Shown: in pieces, positions 44,978 through 54,615 of the stretch
Numbering within the stretch: the first letter of the stretch is position 1
Layout: every line of letters starts with the position of its first letter
Origin: Nesterenkonia muleiensis
GTDB taxonomy: Bacteria > Actinomycetota > Actinomycetes > Actinomycetales > Micrococcaceae
Reading direction: 5' to 3'
DNA: 64,000 bases
Assembly: GCF_003600155.1 (NCBI RefSeq)
Contig: NZ_QWLD01000040.1
Location: 402,477 to 466,476, forward strand
The notes under the pieces: generated by a model
Database searches by the model: none
What the model was told of the DNA's origin: nothing
Seen by the model: the letters and a program-made list of their open reading frames with translations, nothing else
Position numbers and translations under genes: made by a program

Positions 44978-47715
44978 GCTGGTGGCGGCCGATCCCGGCC
45001 AATGCGGCGCGCCGTCCCTTCGACGTGCTGACCAACACCCCGCTGCCCGGGGTTGATCCGCAGTGGTCGCACCTGGTGCAGGCGCGTTCTTCCGACGGGC
45101 CGCACACCTTTCATGTGCTGGACACCGGCCCGCAGCTGCAGGCGCGCGGCATCACCCCTACGGGGACCATCCTGGCCCTTCATGGCAATCCCACCTGGGC
45201 CTACCTGTGGCGAGGCGTGCTGGCAGCCTCGGTCCAGCGCGCCACACCGACAAGCGCCTGGCGGGTGATCGCCGCCGACCAGCTGGACATGGGGTTCTCC
45301 GACCGGTTGGCCCATCCTGAGCCGCCGGCAGCCGGGGCCACCAGCTACCGCCGCCTGGAGCAGCGGCTCGACGACGTGGACGGGCTCATCGAAGCGCTCG
45401 GCGTCGACACCGGCAGACCACTGGTGACCCTGGGCCACGACTGGGGTGGGATCATCTCCCTGGCATGGGCCGCCCGGCGCCGTGAGATCGTCGATGCCGC
45501 AGCTGTGCTCAATACCGCGGTGGACCATCCTGCGAACAGGCCGGTGCCACAGGCGCTGCGCGCAGCCATGGCACCGGGGGTGCTGGCGTCGTCGACAGTG
45601 CTGACTGATGCTTTTCTGCGCGTGACCCTTTCCCTGGCCGAGGATAACCTCCCTGAGCAGGTCGCGGCCGCCTACCGTGCCCCGTATGTCTCCCGGATAG
45701 GACGCGGCGGCATCGGCGGCTTCGTGGCCGATATTCCGGCGCTGGCAGAGCATCCTTCCCGTCCGGCGCTGGAGAGGGCCTCGGCTGCGCTGCGGGAATG
45801 GGACTCCCCCGCCCTGCTGATCTGGGGCCCCAAGGACCCGGTGTTCCGGGACCGCTATCTTCAGGATCTGCTTGACCGGCTTCCCCATGCGGATCTGCAC
45901 CGCTTTGAAGGAGCAGGGCACCTGGTGGCCGAGGACCGGGACGTGGCCGAGGTCCTCTTCACCTGGCTCGCTGACACCTTGGGCGGGCAACCTGCTGGAC
46001 CAGAGCACCGCAGCGCGCCGTGGTCTCCCCCGCCGGCCGACGGCGTCCTCGGACTGCACGAGCAGCTGGACCACATGGCACTGTCTTGGCGGCGGGACTC
46101 CCCCGCCGTAGTCCAGCTGGCTGGCCAAGAAACGGCCTCCATGACCTGGGAGGAGCTGAAGTCCCAAGTCGAGGCTCTGGCCGCAGCACTCTACGCACAA
46201 GGCATGCGGCCCGGGCAACGGGTGAGCCTGCTGGTGCAGCCGGGCAACCAGCTCACCGTAATCCTCTACGCCTGCCTCCGGCTGGGAGCTGTGGCGGTGG
46301 TCGCCGATGCCGGGCTGGGCATCAAGGGAATGACCCGGGCTGTGCGCAGCGCCTGGCCCGAATGGGTGATCGGTGAACGCCCGGGTCTGACGCTGGCCAG
46401 TGCACTGGGCTGGCCCGGCCGCCGGATCAGCGTGGAGGCACTGTCCCCACGAGCAGCACGCCTGGCCGGCGTGGAGGCCTCGGTGGAGCGTCTGCTGCGC
46501 CGAGGCGGATCAACCGCCCTGGAGACGGTGCCGATGCCCTCAGCGCAGGCTGATGCGGCAGTGCTGTTCACCTCAGGATCGACCGGCCCGGCCAAGGGCG
46601 TGGTCTACACCCATGGGCGGCTGGGTGCGCTAGTGGCACTGCTGCGCCGCACCTTCAGCCTCACCCCCGGTTCCTCGTTGATTGCCGGATTCGCGCCGTT
46701 CGCTCTGCTGGGTCCTGCCATCGGAGCCACCTCGGTGACACCGGATATGACCGTGACCAAACCGGCCACACTCACCGCACAGGCAGTGGCGGCGGCAGCC
46801 GCAGCGGGAAAGGCCACCATGTTCTTCGGCTCTCCGGCCGCGCTGACCAATGTGGTGGCCACCTCCGGTGAGCTCTCCGATGCGCAGACCGAGGCGCTGG
46901 AAGGGATCAAGCTGGTGCTCTCAGCAGGCGCCCCGGTTCACCCGGAGCTGCTGGACAAGGTTCAGCAGCTGTTTCCGCAGGCTGAGCTGCACACCCCTTA
47001 CGGCATGACCGAAGGGCTGCTGCAGACTGACATCACCCGGGACCAGATTCACCAGGCTGCGACAACCGGGCAGGCCGGGGTGTGCGTGGGGCATCCGGTG
47101 GACGGGGTGGAGTTCGCTGCAGCCCCGCTCGACGGGCTCGGGATCCCCGCCGACCAGCTCAGTGATCCAGCGGCCGTTCCCGGCCGGCTCAGCGAGATCG
47201 TGGTCTCGGCAGCGCACCTGAAAGACCGTTATGACCGGCTCTGGCTCACCGATCGCACCTCGCGGCGCGATACGCATCGGGGCCTGCTGTGGCACCGCAC
47301 AGGTGATATCGGCCACTTCGACGACGCCGGCCGTCTCTGGATCCAGGGCCGCCTGCATCACGTGATCAGCACTGCTGAGGGCCCGATCGGACCTGGCTTG
47401 GTGGAAACCCCGGTAGACGCCTTGGCGGAAGTCTCCCACTCCGCGGCAGTCGGGGTCGGGCCGGTGGGGACCCAAGCCGTCGTCGTCGTACTGGAGCCTG
47501 TGGCAGGCAGGAAGCTGTCGGTGGGATCCTCACCGTTGGCGCTGCCGGAGGTAGGCAGGCGGGTGCGCGAGGCCTCCACAGCTGCTGGCGTGTCGGCGGT
47601 CCTGGTGGTGGAGAAGCTGCCCACCGATATTCGGCACAATTCCAAGATCGACCGCAGCAGACTGGCTGCCTGGGCCGAATCGGTGCTTTCCGGTGAGAGG
47701 GTGAGCTCCCCATGA
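44971..47715 (+). CDS. oleBC: OleBC: beta-lactone decarboxylase fused to beta-lactone synthetase
   Basis: A 914-residue fusion. Residues 1-330 are an alpha/beta hydrolase of the haloalkane-dehalogenase type (OleB): HGNPTWAYLW (71-80), nucleophile Asp157 in LGHDWGG, and the His near GAGHLVAEDRD. Residues about 345-914 are an AMP-forming ligase (OleC): FTSGSTGPAKGVVYTHG (phosphate loop), PYGMTEGLLQ, HRTGDIGHFD, and a C-terminal HNSKIDRSRL lysine. OleC turns the beta-hydroxy acid into a beta-lactone and OleB decarboxylates it to the cis-olefin. Fusion of the two is characteristic of Gram-positive ole clusters. Confidence 0.92.
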   Translation: MVSWWRPIPANAARRPFDVLTNTPLPGVDPQWSHLVQARSSDGPHTFHVLDTGPQLQARGITPTGTILALHGNPTWAYLWRGVLAASVQRATPTSAWRVIAADQLDMGFSDRLAHPEPPAAGATSYRRLEQRLDDVDGLIEALGVDTGRPLVTLGHDWGGIISLAWAARRREIVDAAAVLNTAVDHPANRPVPQALRAAMAPGVLASSTVLTDAFLRVTLSLAEDNLPEQVAAAYRAPYVSRIGRGGIGGFVADIPALAEHPSRPALERASAALREWDSPALLIWGPKDPVFRDRYLQDLLDRLPHADLHRFEGAGHLVAEDRDVAEVLFTWLADTLGGQPAGPEHRSAPWSPPPADGVLGLHEQLDHMALSWRRDSPAVVQLAGQETASMTWEELKSQVEALAAALYAQGMRPGQRVSLLVQPGNQLTVILYACLRLGAVAVVADAGLGIKGMTRAVRSAWPEWVIGERPGLTLASALGWPGRRISVEALSPRAARLAGVEASVERLLRRGGSTALETVPMPSAQADAAVLFTSGSTGPAKGVVYTHGRLGALVALLRRTFSLTPGSSLIAGFAPFALLGPAIGATSVTPDMTVTKPATLTAQAVAAAAAAGKATMFFGSPAALTNVVATSGELSDAQTEALEGIKLVLSAGAPVHPELLDKVQQLFPQAELHTPYGMTEGLLQTDITRDQIHQAATTGQAGVCVGHPVDGVEFAAAPLDGLGIPADQLSDPAAVPGRLSEIVVSAAHLKDRYDRLWLTDRTSRRDTHRGLLWHRTGDIGHFDDAGRLWIQGRLHHVISTAEGPIGPGLVETPVDALAEVSHSAAVGVGPVGTQAVVVVLEPVAGRKLSVGSSPLALPEVGRRVREASTAAGVSAVLVVEKLPTDIRHNSKIDRSRLAAWAESVLSGERVSSP

Positions 47716-48752
47716 GTGATCTTTCCTCGGCGGAGATTCTTCCCCCGGCCAAGGTGCTGGTCACCGGTGCCTCCGGGCTGCTGGGCCGCAGTGTGGCCTC
47801 CCGGCTGGCCGAACTCGGCTATCAGGTCACCACGCTCCAGCGCAGCGCCTCAGGGCTGAGCACCGTGCGCGAGGTGCGCGGCTCGCTGACCGATCCCCAG
47901 GCCGTGGAGGAAGCCGTCAGCGGTCAGGACGCCATCATCCATATGGCGGCCAAAGTCTCTGTCTCCGGGCGGCGCGAGGAGTTCGAGCAGGTCAATATCG
48001 AGGGCACCGAGCGGATCTTCGACGCCGCCTGGGCCGAGGGCGTGGAGAATGTGCTGTATGTGTCCTCGCCCTCTGTGGCCCATGCCGGGGAGTCACTTGT
48101 CGGCGCACCGGCCGGTCCCCCCGATCCCGATCACGCGGAAGGACACTACGCTCAGACCAAGGCTGAGGCCGAGCTGATCGCTGAGGCACGGGCGTCGGTG
48201 GGCATCAATGTGCTGATCATGCGGCCGCATCTGGTGTGGGGCCCCGGCGACGGCCAGCTCACCAAGCGGATCATCGACCGTGCCAGGTCTGGAAGGCTCC
48301 CGCTGCTGGGCAGTGGAGCCCCACTGGTGGACACGCTCTACATCGACAATGCCGTCGACGCCTTTGCCGCCGGGCTTCGCAGGCTTCCGCAGATCGCTGA
48401 ACTGCCTGCCGCACAGCGGCGTCTGGTGGTCACCAATGGTGAACCGCGGCCCATCGGTGAGCTGCTGATGGGCATCGCCGCCGCCGGCGGGGCGAAGCCT
48501 CCCAAACTCCGGGTACCACCGGCTGTGGCCAAGGCCGCCGGTGCCGTGGTGGAGAGGCTCTGGGCAGTCACCGGACCGCATCAGGATGAGCCTCCCATGA
48601 CCCGGTTCCTGGCCGAGCAGCTCTCCACCGCCCATTGGTTCGACCAGCGGCATACCCGAGAAGTGCTGGGCTGGAGCCCGCAGGTCAGCATCGACGAAGG
48701 GCTGCTGAAGCTGGCCCGCCACATCCGCCGCACCGGCCGGGTGCTGAACTGA
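47712..48752 (+). CDS. oleD: OleD: NADP-dependent 2-alkyl-3-ketoacid reductase
   Basis: A 346-residue extended SDR that reduces the beta-keto acid made by OleA to the beta-hydroxy acid used by OleC. The Rossmann motif is VTGASGLLGRSVA; the active site is HYAQTKAEAE (Y-x3-K) with an upstream Ser in YVSSPSVAH. Its ATG overlaps the oleBC stop by 4 bases, which completes the operon oleA-oleBC-oleD. The 81 bases to the next (convergent) stop contain no clear terminator. Confidence 0.9.
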   Translation: MSDLSSAEILPPAKVLVTGASGLLGRSVASRLAELGYQVTTLQRSASGLSTVREVRGSLTDPQAVEEAVSGQDAIIHMAAKVSVSGRREEFEQVNIEGTERIFDAAWAEGVENVLYVSSPSVAHAGESLVGAPAGPPDPDHAEGHYAQTKAEAELIAEARASVGINVLIMRPHLVWGPGDGQLTKRIIDRARSGRLPLLGSGAPLVDTLYIDNAVDAFAAGLRRLPQIAELPAAQRRLVVTNGEPRPIGELLMGIAAAGGAKPPKLRVPPAVAKAAGAVVERLWAVTGPHQDEPPMTRFLAEQLSTAHWFDQRHTREVLGWSPQVSIDEGLLKLARHIRRTGRVLN

Positions 48753-48833
48753 GGCCCTGCGCCTGGGCCCGGCATTTCATGGATTCCTTTCGCCTGGGGC
48801 TAAAGACTGGGATAGCCGACACTCCCCATCGGC

Positions 48834-51536
48834 CTAGTACTGCGATATGGCTCTACGTGCGGAGTCGGTGCGCTGCTCGGGGTTGGCGATGTCCACCGTC
48901 GCGTGGAGGATGTTCACACCCTCAGGTGAGACCAGAAGCGGAGAGAGCTGAAGGTTCGCCACCTGCGGGTGATTGTCCTTGAGGATCGCCACCCGCTGAA
49001 CGGTCTCTCCCAAGGCGTCGAAATCCACCGGAGGCACTCCCTGGTAGCCGAAGAGCTTCTGCGAGGCCTTCGGAGTACTGATCAGCCGCGAAAGATCCTG
49101 ATCAGTCAGCGGAGGCACCGCATGGGCCCAGTCGTCGAGCAAGTCCACCGCGTCACCGGAGATACCGAAAGAGAGCACCGGGCCCATCATCGGATCCTCG
49201 ATGGCCCGCACAATGCAGCCCTGGCCGGTGGGAGCCATGGACTGGACCTCCAAGCCGGGGTTTCCGTACTTGGCCAGCTGGCGGCGCATATCGGTCACGA
49301 CCCGCCGCAGCATATCCGCAGAATCGATGTTCAGCTGCACCCCGCCCAGGTCCAGACGGTGACGCAGGTACACGTTGGTGGACTTCACCGCCACCGGGTA
49401 CCCCAGGCGCTCAGCGGCCTCCGCGGCGGAGTCGGGGGTGTCGAAGGCCGTGGAGGGCAGGACCTCGAGCCCGTACCGGCTCAGCAGCTGCTGCGTCTGG
49501 TCCTGGGTCAGCCGCTGCAGTCCTGCGCCGGTGACATCGGCAAGCCAGTCGGTCAACAGCGCATCAGTCTCCCGGGCCACCATGGACCCTTCGAGCCCGG
49601 CCGGGATATACGGCTCCCCCACGCCCTGGGCACGCCAGGACTGATAACGGGTGATCTTGGCCAGTGCAGAGATCGACCGCGCCGGCGAGGAGAAGATCGG
49701 CACCCCCTGCTGCAGTGCAGAGGTCTCGATCACCGGCCCGGCGTTGCCGATGTAGTTCAGCGGAACGTTGGGGTCCAGCACACCGATCAGTGACATCACC
49801 ATCGGCTTGGTGTACTGCTGGGCGGTCATCGAGATCGCGCGGGTGTGGTCGTGATGGTCACCGGTGACCGTCGGCTGCAGGCACACAGCGACCGCATCGA
49901 CGTCGTCGTCCTCGAACAGCTGCGCCAGCGCAGTGGTGAGGTTCTTCTCCGCCGACCAACGCGTACCGTCGAGCTCAAGGTCTCCGACCACGGTGGTGGG
50001 CCGCAGCCCATGGGCCTCCCCCGCATCTGCCAACAGCCGCGCCATGGACAGTGAGTTGGTGAGGACCCCCAGGTTCTTGCCCACCGGCATCGGCTGGGTG
50101 GCGAGGACTTCCAGGACATCCATCAGGGAGTCGTGGTTGCCCACCTGAATGACCCCGGAATTGGTCAGTATGGCATCTACTGCGCCCTTCGGCGCCCGGG
50201 AGAGCCGCACCTCGTGTCCCGGCGGATGCCGATGACCGGTCAGGTCACCGGTGGCGACGACGACGGGCTTGGTCAGTGAGAGCCGCCGGGCAATCCGGGA
50301 GAATTTGCGCGGGTTGCCGAAGGACTCCAAATAGATGCCTACCGCTCGGGTGGCGCCGTCGTCCTCGAAGTACTGCATGGCGTCATTGCCGGAGAGATCA
50401 GCACGGTTGCCTGCGGAGATCACCGCGGAGAGGCCAAGCTCGCGCCGGTGGGCCTGGGCGTAGAGCGAGGCGCCCATGGAAGCGGACTGGCTGAAGAGCC
50501 CGACTCCGCCGGGCACCGGCATGGTCGGTGACAGTGAGGCGTTCAGCGAGATGTCCGGGCTGGTGTTGATCAGCCCTGCGGAGGCCGGGCCGATCACGCG
50601 CATCCCCCACCGTCTGGCAAGCCGGACCAGATCCCGCTGCTCCTCGGTCCCGGTGCTGGTCACCACCAGCATCCCCTTGACCCCGTGACGGCCGCAATCG
50701 GCCACCACCTGTGGAAGGTGCTCGGCGGGTACGGCGACCAGGGCCAGGTCGATGTCCTGTTTGATGTGCGCCAGCGAGGAGTACGCCGGGGCTCCGCCGA
50801 CTTCGAAAGCCTCCGGGTTGACCGAGTGCACCCCACCGGTGAACCGTCCTTCGATGAGGTTCTGCAGCAGGTGGTAGCCCACTGAGCCGTACTCCCGGGA
50901 AGCGCCGATGACCGCTACCTGCTGGGGCGCCAGCAGCTCCCCGACGCTGCGTGACTCCGCACGGTGCTCGCGAGCCTCCATCACCGCCCGGGAACGCTCA
51001 GTGGGGTCTATAGAGAACTCCAGGAGCACCACGCCGTCTTCGAACTTCCGCTGCACCTCATAACCGGCCTCGGAGAACACGGTGAGCATCTTCCTATTCT
51101 CCGGGAGCACCTCCGCGGAGAAATGCTCGATGCCGTGCTCCCGGCCCGCAGCGGCAAGGTGCTCCAGCAGAATGGAGCCCAGACCACGGCCCTGGTGGCG
51201 GTCGGAGATGTTGAAGGAGACCTCCGCCTCTGTGGTCTGGTCGATACGGTCGTAGCCGCCGACGCCGATGACCTCCTCGTCCAGCAGCACCACCAGAGAG
51301 ACCCGGTTGATGTGGTCCACATTGGTGAACCGTTTAAGCTCCTTATCGGTAAGCTCGGACTTATAGGTGAAGTAGCGCAGGTAGATCGAGGACTCCGACT
51401 GGGCGGCGTGCATGCGCTGAAGGCGCTCCGCATCGCCCGGGCCCACCGGCCGCAGATGGGCAGCCGCCCCGTCCCGGAGCACAACATCTGCTTCCCAGTG
51501 GGCCGGATATGCGCTGACTTTCGGCTGTTCACCCAT
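48834..51536 (-). CDS. Pat-type protein acetyltransferase: GNAT domain fused to ADP-forming acyl-CoA synthetase-like domains
   Basis: A 900-residue protein of the Pat/YfiQ class in the GNAT-first order. The GNAT domain (about 15-165) has the acetyl-CoA loop HQGRGLGSILLEH. It is followed by a CoA-binding domain (VAVIGASREYGSVGYHLL), succinyl-CoA-synthetase-like segments (GVGLFSQSASMGASLY) and a C-terminal ATP-grasp domain (LGYPVAVKSTNVYLRHRLDLGG). Such proteins acetylate lysines of acyl-CoA synthetases and other enzymes. The ATG at 51536 lies 60 bases from the divergent parC; the frame opens at 51941 but that part overlaps parC. The ribosome site is weak. Confidence 0.82.
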   Translation of the reverse strand: MGEQPKVSAYPAHWEADVVLRDGAAAHLRPVGPGDAERLQRMHAAQSESSIYLRYFTYKSELTDKELKRFTNVDHINRVSLVVLLDEEVIGVGGYDRIDQTTEAEVSFNISDRHQGRGLGSILLEHLAAAGREHGIEHFSAEVLPENRKMLTVFSEAGYEVQRKFEDGVVLLEFSIDPTERSRAVMEAREHRAESRSVGELLAPQQVAVIGASREYGSVGYHLLQNLIEGRFTGGVHSVNPEAFEVGGAPAYSSLAHIKQDIDLALVAVPAEHLPQVVADCGRHGVKGMLVVTSTGTEEQRDLVRLARRWGMRVIGPASAGLINTSPDISLNASLSPTMPVPGGVGLFSQSASMGASLYAQAHRRELGLSAVISAGNRADLSGNDAMQYFEDDGATRAVGIYLESFGNPRKFSRIARRLSLTKPVVVATGDLTGHRHPPGHEVRLSRAPKGAVDAILTNSGVIQVGNHDSLMDVLEVLATQPMPVGKNLGVLTNSLSMARLLADAGEAHGLRPTTVVGDLELDGTRWSAEKNLTTALAQLFEDDDVDAVAVCLQPTVTGDHHDHTRAISMTAQQYTKPMVMSLIGVLDPNVPLNYIGNAGPVIETSALQQGVPIFSSPARSISALAKITRYQSWRAQGVGEPYIPAGLEGSMVARETDALLTDWLADVTGAGLQRLTQDQTQQLLSRYGLEVLPSTAFDTPDSAAEAAERLGYPVAVKSTNVYLRHRLDLGGVQLNIDSADMLRRVVTDMRRQLAKYGNPGLEVQSMAPTGQGCIVRAIEDPMMGPVLSFGISGDAVDLLDDWAHAVPPLTDQDLSRLISTPKASQKLFGYQGVPPVDFDALGETVQRVAILKDNHPQVANLQLSPLLVSPEGVNILHATVDIANPEQRTDSARRAISQY

Positions 51537-51596
51537 AGGATCAAGACTAACCAGAGAATTGCCCGCACACGACACTAAGGACTGCCCCGACCCCTC

Positions 51597-54125
51597 ATGG
51601 CTCGCCGCTCCGCTGCTACCGTGCCCAACACACCGACTGACAACATCACCGATATCGACGTCTCCTCGGAGATGGAGACCTCCTTTCTGGAGTACGCCTA
51701 TTCGGTGATCTATTCGCGCGCTCTCCCCGATGCGCGCGATGGGCTCAAGCCCGTACAGCGGCGGATTCTCTACATGATGGCGCAGATGGGTCTGCGCCCG
51801 GACAAGGGGCACGTGAAGTCCGCCCGGGTGGTCGGTGAGGTGATGGGCAAGTTGCACCCGCACGGTGATGCCGCGATCTACGACGCTCTGGTACGCATGG
51901 CCCAGTCCTGGGCCCTGCGGCTTCCCCTGGTGGACGGCCACGGCAACTTCGGCTCGCTGGACGACGGTCCGGCCGCACCGCGTTACACCGAGGCGCGGAT
52001 GGCCCCGGCCGCGCTGGCGATGACCGCCGACCTCAACGAGGACGTGGTGGACTTCGAGCCCAACTATGACAATCAGTTCATGCAGCCCGGAGTGCTCCCC
52101 GCGGCGTTCCCGAACCTTCTGGTCAACGGCGCATCAGGCATCGCGGTGGGCATGGCCACCAATATGGCACCGCACAATCTGTACGAGGTGGTCAGCGGCG
52201 CACGCCACCTGATCCTCAACCCAGGGGCTTCCCTGGAGGAGATCCTTCGGCATATCCCCGGCCCGGACATGCCCTCCGGGGGTCGGATCATCGGGCTGGA
52301 CGGAGTGCGCGAAGCCTACCGCACCGGCCGCGGCAGCTTCAAAATCCGGGCCAGGGCCAGCATCGAACAGGTCTCCCCGCGGCGCAACGGCATCGTGATC
52401 ACTGAACTGCCATACATGATCGGGCCCGAGACGGTCATCGCCAAGACCAAGGAGGCGGCCCAGGCCAAGAAGCTCGCCGGAGTCGCCGATGTGCTGGACC
52501 TCACAGATCGCAGACACGGCACCCGGATGGTCATTGAGCTCAAGGCCGGGTTCGACCCGCATGCGGTGCTGGCCCAGCTGTATAAGCACACTCCGCTGGA
52601 GACCAGCTTCGGGATCAATAATGTGGCCCTGGTGGAGGGCCAGCCGCGCACCCTGGGGCTGCTGGAGCTGCTGCAGGTCTACGTCGGCCACCGCATCGAG
52701 GTGGTCCGCCGGCGTACTACACACAGACTGGGAAAGCGGAAGGACCGGCTGCACCTGGTCGAGGGTCTGCTGATCGCCATTCTGGACATCGACGAGGTCA
52801 TCCAGATCATCCGTGCCGCCGATGACTCCGGCGCTGCCAGGTCCCGGCTGATGACCATCTTCGATCTTACCCAGCCCCAGGCTGAGCATATTCTCGAGCT
52901 GCGGCTGCGTCAGCTCACCCGCTACTCCACGTTGGAGCTCGAGCAGGAGAAGCAGAAGCTGGAGGAGGAGATCGCCCAGCTGGGGGCGATTCTGGACTCC
53001 GACCAGCTGCTTCGCCAGACCGTGGCCGATGAGCTCGCCGATGCCGCCCAACGGTACGGAGATGACCGGCGCACTGAGCTGGTCGACGCCGAGTCCGACC
53101 CGCTGGTACCGGCTGCTGCTGCGCCGCCGGCGGGCAAGAACGACGCCGAAGGCTCACTGGAGATCCCTGACTCACCCTGCTGGGCAGTGCTCTCCACCTC
53201 AGGGATGCTGGCCCGGACCGCTGACCGCTCCGCACTGCTGCATCCGGCCAGGCGGCGTAGGCATGATGCCCTGCGCTCAGTGGTAGCCACCACCGCCCGG
53301 GCGCAGATCGGCGCGGTGACCAGCACCGGGCGAATGATCCACCTGCCGGTGATCGAGATGCCGGTGCTGGAGATCGCCGCGGGAACGGTGAATCTCAACC
53401 AGGGCGGCAAGGTCAAAGACTTCTTCACCGGCGCCCTGCAGCTGGAGAAGAAGGAGCAGCTGGTCGGTTTTGTACCCCTGAACCATGTGATCGCCCTCGC
53501 CACCGCACAGGGACGTGTCAAACGCGTCAACCCGGACTATCCGCTCCACCGTGACCACTGGGAGGTGATGGCGCTCAAGGACAACGACACCATCATCGGC
53601 GCAGAGGTGACCGCTGCGGGCTCTGACCAACTGGTCTTCGTCACCAAAGAGGCGCAGCTGCTGCGCTTTGCCGCCTCGAATGTTCGCCCGCAGGGCCGCA
53701 GCGGTGGCGGTGTCGCCGGCATGAAGCTGGGGGCCGAGGATTCGGTCATCGGCTTCAGCGTGATCCCCGCCTCGGCCGCCGAAACTCCTGCCGCCGCAGT
53801 GGTGGTCACCTGTGCCTCGGGCACTGAGACGCTTGCCGGTCTGGGCTCGGAGAGTGTGAAAGTCTCTGACCTTGCCGAGTTCCCGGCGAAGGGGCGGGCC
53901 ACCGGCGGCGTCCGCGCCCACAGGTTCCTGAGCGGTGAGGACCACCTCACCCTGGGTGCCGCAGTGCTGGGTCCACCGCTGGCGGCAGATCAGCGCGGAG
54001 GTGCCCGGACCGTGCCGGCGGAGCTGGCACGGCGGGATGGGTCCGGGGTTCCTCTTGAGACGCCGCTCGCCGCAGTCTCCTCCAGCCCTGAGGCGCTCTC
54101 CCAAGCAGCGGCCGCGCTGCTGTGA
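51597..54125 (+). CDS. parC: DNA topoisomerase IV subunit A
   Basis: An 842-residue type IIA topoisomerase A subunit. The catalytic tyrosine is Tyr130 in APRYTEARM; the breakage domain starts at EYAYSVIYSRALPDARDGLKP (given here in short: ALPDARDGLKP). The quinolone-resistance region reads HPHGDAAIYDALVRMAQ. Its Ala92 stands at the E. coli GyrA Ser83 position, and Asp96 at the Asp87 position. The C-terminal beta-pinwheel has RSGGGVAGMKL repeats but no clear GyrA box (QRRGGKG), which favours ParC over GyrA. Its partner parE is not in the window. Confidence 0.88.
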   Translation: MARRSAATVPNTPTDNITDIDVSSEMETSFLEYAYSVIYSRALPDARDGLKPVQRRILYMMAQMGLRPDKGHVKSARVVGEVMGKLHPHGDAAIYDALVRMAQSWALRLPLVDGHGNFGSLDDGPAAPRYTEARMAPAALAMTADLNEDVVDFEPNYDNQFMQPGVLPAAFPNLLVNGASGIAVGMATNMAPHNLYEVVSGARHLILNPGASLEEILRHIPGPDMPSGGRIIGLDGVREAYRTGRGSFKIRARASIEQVSPRRNGIVITELPYMIGPETVIAKTKEAAQAKKLAGVADVLDLTDRRHGTRMVIELKAGFDPHAVLAQLYKHTPLETSFGINNVALVEGQPRTLGLLELLQVYVGHRIEVVRRRTTHRLGKRKDRLHLVEGLLIAILDIDEVIQIIRAADDSGAARSRLMTIFDLTQPQAEHILELRLRQLTRYSTLELEQEKQKLEEEIAQLGAILDSDQLLRQTVADELADAAQRYGDDRRTELVDAESDPLVPAAAAPPAGKNDAEGSLEIPDSPCWAVLSTSGMLARTADRSALLHPARRRRHDALRSVVATTARAQIGAVTSTGRMIHLPVIEMPVLEIAAGTVNLNQGGKVKDFFTGALQLEKKEQLVGFVPLNHVIALATAQGRVKRVNPDYPLHRDHWEVMALKDNDTIIGAEVTAAGSDQLVFVTKEAQLLRFAASNVRPQGRSGGGVAGMKLGAEDSVIGFSVIPASAAETPAAAVVVTCASGTETLAGLGSESVKVSDLAEFPAKGRATGGVRAHRFLSGEDHLTLGAAVLGPPLAADQRGGARTVPAELARRDGSGVPLETPLAAVSSSPEALSQAAAALL

Positions 54126-54153
54126 CTGACTCGCCCCAACCCAGAGCAGCATC

Positions 54154-54170
54154 TTCTACGCCGTGTAGAA
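54154..54170. promoter_or_regulatory. BlaI-family operator upstream of the repressor gene
   Basis: TTCTAC-GCCGT-GTAGAA is a perfect 6-bp inverted repeat around 5 bases, and TAC-N5-GTA is the core expected for BlaI/MecI/CopY repressors. It ends 62 bases before the repressor ATG, where it could act in autoregulation. The same dyad with a different spacer occurs at 58895-58911. Confidence 0.75.
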
Positions 54171-54232
54171 AATTACGTCAGTTCGGAGTATCCTGGACTC
54201 CTAGGAACTTCTGCCTTCAAGGAGCAATCAGC

Positions 54233-54571
54233 ATGGCCTCACTCGGTGATCTTGAACGTTCAGTCATGACTCTGCTGTGGGACTCGGGACAGCCGCTCAG
54301 CGCCAATGAGGTCTGCGAGCAGCTGGACGATGACCTGGCCGTGACCACAGTGCTCACCGTGCTGGCTCGTTTGGAGAAGAAGGGTATGGTCCAGCGGGAG
54401 CGGTCCAGTCGGCCACACCGCTATGCCGCTATGGCCACCCGCGAGGAGCACACGGTGGAGATGCTCAACGAGGTGCTGGGCACAGCTCCTGACCGTGAAG
54501 CAGTTCTCGCCCGTTTCATCGGCGGAGTCTCTGACTCCGAGGCGGCTTCTCTGCGTCGCATTCTCGGCTAA
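54233..54571 (+). CDS. BlaI/MecI/CopY-family transcriptional repressor
   Basis: A 112-residue winged-helix repressor. The N-terminal LGDLERSVMTLLWDSGQPLS and LAVTTVLTVLARLEKKGMV form the DNA-binding domain. The short C-terminal dimerisation helix region ends SDSEAASLRRIL. The ATG at 54233 has AAGGAG 8 bases upstream; an earlier in-frame start (54122) overlaps parC. It precedes an M56 peptidase gene, the usual partner that cleaves the repressor. The matching palindromes at 54154 and 58895 are its probable sites. No beta-lactamase gene is nearby. Confidence 0.88.
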   Translation: MASLGDLERSVMTLLWDSGQPLSANEVCEQLDDDLAVTTVLTVLARLEKKGMVQRERSSRPHRYAAMATREEHTVEMLNEVLGTAPDREAVLARFIGGVSDSEAASLRRILG

Positions 54572-54615
54572 GCCGAATCTCACAGCCCAGCGGCTGTACC
54601 GCATAGACTGTCTGG

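Noticed and set aside
51537..51941. Upstream extension of the GNAT-synthetase frame
   Set aside because: It overlaps the conserved N-terminus of parC on the other strand; the family start fits the ATG at 51536.
51597..54125. Alternative call as gyrase subunit A
   Set aside because: No clear GyrA box in the C-terminal domain and no gyrB beside it; ParC fits better, though the distinction by eye is not absolute.
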